A DNA stretch of 16,035 nt from positions 1-16,035 of the forward strand of contig JBJMJY010000028.1 of assembly GCA_045806105.1 (NCBI GenBank). Reading direction: 5' to 3'. Below are positions 13,182 through 16,035 of the stretch, in pieces (the stretch's first letter is position 1; the number at the start of each line of letters is the position of its first letter). The stretch is from AC-32 sp045806105 (GTDB lineage Bacteria > Actinomycetota > Thermoleophilia > Gaiellales > Gaiellaceae). The notes beneath the pieces are model-generated. The model was not told the DNA's origin. It did not search any database and saw nothing but the letters and a program-made list of their open reading frames with translations. The translations under genes and the position numbers were made by a program.

Positions 13182-14262
13182 CGCCCAGATTCCGCTCGTA
13201 GACGTCAAAGCCCAGTACGAGCGCCTCATCCCCGCGATTCTCGAGCGGATGCAGGAGGTGCTCGACTCGGGCATCTTCATCCTTGGCGCGAACGTGACGG
13301 CGTTCGAGGAGGAGGCCGCGGACTACCTTGGCGTTCCGCGCACCGTCGGGGTCGCCAACGGCACCGACGCGCTCGTGCTCGCGCTCGACGCGATGGACAT
13401 CGGCCCCGGCGACGAGGTCATCTGTCCCTCGTTCACCTTCTACGCGACCGCGGAGTCGATCGCCCGCCGCGGCGCGACTCCGGTCTTCGCCGACATCGAC
13501 CCACTCACGCTCAACCTCGACCCTGAGGACGTGGCCGCGCGCGTCACCGACCGCACGCGCGCGCTGATGCCGGTGCACCTCTTCGGCCGCGTGATGCCGC
13601 TCGACCGCCTGGCCGAGCTGGGGATTCCGATCGTCGAGGACGCCGCGCAGGCCTACGGCGCCCAGGGCGTCGCCGAGGTCGGCGCGCTCTCGACCTTCAG
13701 CTTCTTCCCGACCAAGAACCTGTTCGCGCTCGGCGACGGCGGCCTGATCGCTGCGACCGACGACCGGCTCGCCGACCGCGTCAAGCTGTTGCGCTTCCAC
13801 GGCTCCAAGGAGAAGAAGAACTTCGAGGCCGTCGGCTACAACTCGCGCCTCGACGAGCTGCAGGCGGCCGTGCTGCGCCTCTTCCTCGGCGAGATCTCTG
13901 GCTGGAACGAGGCGCGGCGCGAGGCCGCGGCGCGGTACGAGGAGCTCGGCCTCGGCGAGCTCTGCGAGCTGCCTGCCGACGACCCTGGCCACGTCTACCA
14001 CATGTACGTCGTCCGCACGCCGGAGCGCGACCGCTTCCGCGAGGCGCTCGCCGCGGCCGGAATCGGAAACGCCTCGTACTACGTCGTCCCGCTCCACCTG
14101 CAGCCGGCGCTGCGCTACCTCGGCTGGAAGGAAGGCTCGCTCCCGGAGACCGAGAAGGCGGCGGCCGAGAACCTCGCGCTGCCGATGTGGGCGGGGATCC
14201 CGGCCGAGACGCAGGAGCGCATCGTCAGCGTGATCCGCGAGGCCGCCGCGGTGCGCGCGTGA
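13174..14262 (+). CDS. DegT/DnrJ/EryC1/StrS family PLP-dependent sugar aminotransferase
   Basis: A 362-residue fold-type I aminotransferase. It opens with IPLVDVKAQYERL, then VGVANGTDALVLALDAM (phosphate-binding loop), DEVICPSFTFYATAESIARR, and IPIVEDAAQAYGA with the PLP-pyridine Asp. FFPTKNLFALGDGG contains the Schiff-base lysine, Lys181. The closing blocks YNSRLDELQAAVLR and YHMYVVRT are also typical. These enzymes transfer an amino group from glutamate to a keto group on a nucleotide sugar. The next gene makes 4-keto-6-deoxy nucleotide sugars, so the likely product is an amino-dideoxy sugar as in bacillosamine-type pathways; the exact sugar is uncertain. The start at GTG 13174 overlaps DedA by 8 nt, and the stop overlaps the dehydratase GTG (GTGA). 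Confidence 0.92.
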   Translation: MSDAQIPLVDVKAQYERLIPAILERMQEVLDSGIFILGANVTAFEEEAADYLGVPRTVGVANGTDALVLALDAMDIGPGDEVICPSFTFYATAESIARRGATPVFADIDPLTLNLDPEDVAARVTDRTRALMPVHLFGRVMPLDRLAELGIPIVEDAAQAYGAQGVAEVGALSTFSFFPTKNLFALGDGGLIAATDDRLADRVKLLRFHGSKEKKNFEAVGYNSRLDELQAAVLRLFLGEISGWNEARREAAARYEELGLGELCELPADDPGHVYHMYVVRTPERDRFREALAAAGIGNASYYVVPLHLQPALRYLGWKEGSLPETEKAAAENLALPMWAGIPAETQERIVSVIREAAAVRA

Positions 14263-16035
14263 ACCTGGTCAACCGCCACAGGATCTGGCAGCTCGTCGCC
14301 GACGCGGGGCTCGTCGCGCTGGCGTGGTGGCTCGCCTTCACGCTCCGCTTCGACTCGCCGACGCCCGTCTACTACGAGACGCTCTTCAAGCGGACGATCC
14401 TCGTCGTCGTCGGGATCAAGCTCGCCGTCTTCGTCGCGCTGGGCTTCTACAACCGCTGGTGGCGCTACGTCTCGACGCGCGACATGTGGCGGATCGCGTG
14501 GGGGGTGACGCTCGCGACGGTGCTCGCCGACGTTGCCGTCTACCTGATCTCGCCGGTGTCGACGATCAAGCTCCCGCGCGGGATCGCGGCGCTCGACCTC
14601 CTGCTGACGTTGGCGTTCATCGCGGGCTCGCGCCTCCTGGCGCGCACGCTGATGGAGCGCCCGACTTCCGGGATCGTCGCCCGCGGCAAGGAGGTGCTGG
14701 TGGTCGGGGCCGGCGACGCGGGCCAGCTCGTGATCCGCGAGATGCAGCGCAGCCGCCAGCTCGGCTACACGCCGATCGGGCTGGTCGACGACGACCCGCG
14801 CAAGAAGAACCTCCGCATCCACGGCGTGCGGGTGCTGGGCACGACCGACGACCTGCGCCACATCCTGCGCGACAACCGGCCCGACGAGGTGATCCTGGCG
14901 ATCCCGTCCGCCTCGGGCGAGATGCGCCAGCGGATCGTCAACGTGACGCGCGAGGGGAACGTCCCCGTCAAGACGCTGCCTGGCCTCTACGAGCTGATCT
15001 CGGGCGAGAGCGACCTCGCGACGCAGATCCGCCCGGTACAGGTCGAGGACGTGCTCGGCCGCGAGCCGGTCGAGGTCGACCTCGAGACGACGGCCGCGTA
15101 CCTGAAGGACGCGACCGTGCTCGTTACGGGCGCCGGCGGCTCGATCGGCTCCGAGCTCTGCCGCCAGATCGCGCGCGTCGGGCCGCAGCGACTGATCCTG
15201 GTCGACCAGGGCGAGACGGCGCTGTTCGAGATCGAGCGCGAGCTGGTCGACGAGCGCGGCTTCGCGCCGAGCATCCCGGTGCTCGCAGACGTGAAGAGCC
15301 GGACGAAGATGCGCCAGGTCTTCGACCGCTACCGGCCGAGCATCGTCTTCCACGCGGCCGCCTATAAGCACGTGCCGCTGATGGAGGCGAACCCGCTCGA
15401 GTCGGTGCGTAACAACGCGCTCGGCACGCGGGTCGTCGCCGAGGCCGCCGTGGAGTTCGGCGCGAAGCGCTTCGTGCTCGTCTCGACCGACAAGGCCGTC
15501 AACCCGAAGACGGTGATGGGCCAGTCGAAGGCGCTCTGCGAGTGGATCGTCGAGGCCTACGGCGCGCGCGAGGACATCGCCACCCGCTTCGTCGCGGTTC
15601 GCTTCGGGAACGTACTCGGCTCCTCGGGCAGCGTGATCCCGATCTTTCGCCGCCAGATCGCGAACGGCGGACCCGTCACCGTCACGCACCCGGAGATGAC
15701 CCGCTACTTCATGACGATCCCGGAAGCCGCGTCGCTCGTTATCCAGGCCGGCGGGATCGGCGGTCGCGGCGACGTCTTCGTGCTCGACATGGGCGACCCG
15801 GTCCGGATCCTCGACCTCGCGATGCAGATGATCCGCCTCTCCGGCAAGGACCCCGAGCGGGACGTGAACGTCGAGATTGTCGGCTCCCGCCCGGGGGAGA
15901 AGCTGCACGAGGAGCTCTGGGGGGACGGGGAGACCGTCGTCGCGACCTCCCACCCGAAGATCCTGCGCGTGAGCGGGCCGATCGTCGACGCGGCCTGGCT
16001 CGACGACGAGCTCGCGGAGCTCGAGCGGCTGGTCG
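14259..16035 (+). CDS. Membrane-anchored nucleotide-sugar 4,6-dehydratase, WbpM/PglF/CapD family (3' truncated)
   Basis: GTG 14259 overlaps the aminotransferase stop. At least 592 residues are visible with no stop before the window ends. Four N-terminal membrane helices (within about residues 9-130, starting RIWQLVADAGLVALAWWLAF) are followed by a first Rossmann domain (VVGAGDAGQL, Gly at 150-155). The catalytic short-chain dehydrogenase domain has VTGAGGSIGSE (291-297 glycines), FHAAAYKHVPLMEANP and VSTDKAVNPKTVMGQSK. In that motif Met420 replaces the usual catalytic Tyr, with Lys424 retained, the S-M-K triad known for WbpM and PglF. It ends in SRPGEKLHEELW. It would convert a UDP-HexNAc, most likely UDP-GlcNAc, to the 4-keto-6-deoxy form at the inner membrane, feeding the neighbouring aminotransferase. 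Confidence 0.93.
   Translation, partial: MNLVNRHRIWQLVADAGLVALAWWLAFTLRFDSPTPVYYETLFKRTILVVVGIKLAVFVALGFYNRWWRYVSTRDMWRIAWGVTLATVLADVAVYLISPVSTIKLPRGIAALDLLLTLAFIAGSRLLARTLMERPTSGIVARGKEVLVVGAGDAGQLVIREMQRSRQLGYTPIGLVDDDPRKKNLRIHGVRVLGTTDDLRHILRDNRPDEVILAIPSASGEMRQRIVNVTREGNVPVKTLPGLYELISGESDLATQIRPVQVEDVLGREPVEVDLETTAAYLKDATVLVTGAGGSIGSELCRQIARVGPQRLILVDQGETALFEIERELVDERGFAPSIPVLADVKSRTKMRQVFDRYRPSIVFHAAAYKHVPLMEANPLESVRNNALGTRVVAEAAVEFGAKRFVLVSTDKAVNPKTVMGQSKALCEWIVEAYGAREDIATRFVAVRFGNVLGSSGSVIPIFRRQIANGGPVTVTHPEMTRYFMTIPEAASLVIQAGGIGGRGDVFVLDMGDPVRILDLAMQMIRLSGKDPERDVNVEIVGSRPGEKLHEELWGDGETVVATSHPKILRVSGPIVDAAWLDDELAELERLV

Noticed and set aside
12838..14262. Longer aminotransferase reading from 12838
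   Set aside because: The upstream 112 codons overlap the DedA gene in another frame and are Ser/Arg-rich. GTG 13174 gives the conserved family N-terminus and has a promoter hexamer.
14115..15953. 612-codon open frame on the minus strand opposite the 4,6-dehydratase
   Set aside because: Low-complexity, charged composition without motifs; the plus-strand frame has full dehydratase motifs.

Overview
The window is GC-rich (roughly two thirds G+C by eye) and densely coded. It has many GTG starts, several 4-nt stop/start overlaps, and a repeated TAG(A/G)(C/T)T hexamer 6-8 nt before start codons. That combination points to a high-GC actinobacterium, most plausibly Thermoleophilia (Gaiellales/Solirubrobacterales type, possibly from a metagenome). 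The placement is inferred from style and gene content, because no rRNA or other marker gene is present.

Layout. (a) 2-1518: the 3' end of a SulP anion transporter with a STAS domain, overlapping a RibD_C/DHFR-like reductase gene by ATGA. (b) 1519-4689: an accessory stretch of short, unrelated genes: a SAM methyltransferase, a VOC protein on the minus strand, an unrecognised gene broken by two compensating frameshifts, a tiny reverse ORF and a cupin. Six same-strand copies of a ~32-bp repeat (consensus about GGCGTCATTCCCGAACGCTG followed by GCCCAGGCGAGCG) separate these genes. I see the repeat nowhere else in the window. (c) 4690-6017: an ECF sigma factor coupled to a single-pass membrane protein. 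(d) 6133-8241: a second VOC protein, a possible small decayed membrane-peptide gene, a TrhA/hemolysin III membrane protein and a nucleotidyltransferase. (e) 8263-10595 (minus): two coupled radical SAM genes. The upstream one has an unusual C-x8-C-x2-C cluster motif; the downstream one is a divergent MqnC/CofH-like protein. (f) 10678-12420: a secreted phosphodiester glycosidase (NAGPA family) with a C-terminal FlgD-like Ig domain. (g) 12531-16035: a DedA protein, a DegT/DnrJ/EryC1 aminotransferase and a membrane nucleotide-sugar 4,6-dehydratase (cut by the window end). This reads as a surface-glycan operon: dehydratase and aminotransferase would make an amino-deoxy sugar nucleotide, and DedA may recycle undecaprenyl phosphate.

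Most worth a second look are the one-repeat-per-gene accessory array, the radical SAM pair with its atypical cysteine spacing, and the consistent leaderless-promoter signature, which also exposes a small unannotated gene at about 6.6 kb. No tRNA, rRNA, CRISPR array, transposase, integrase or phage gene was found.
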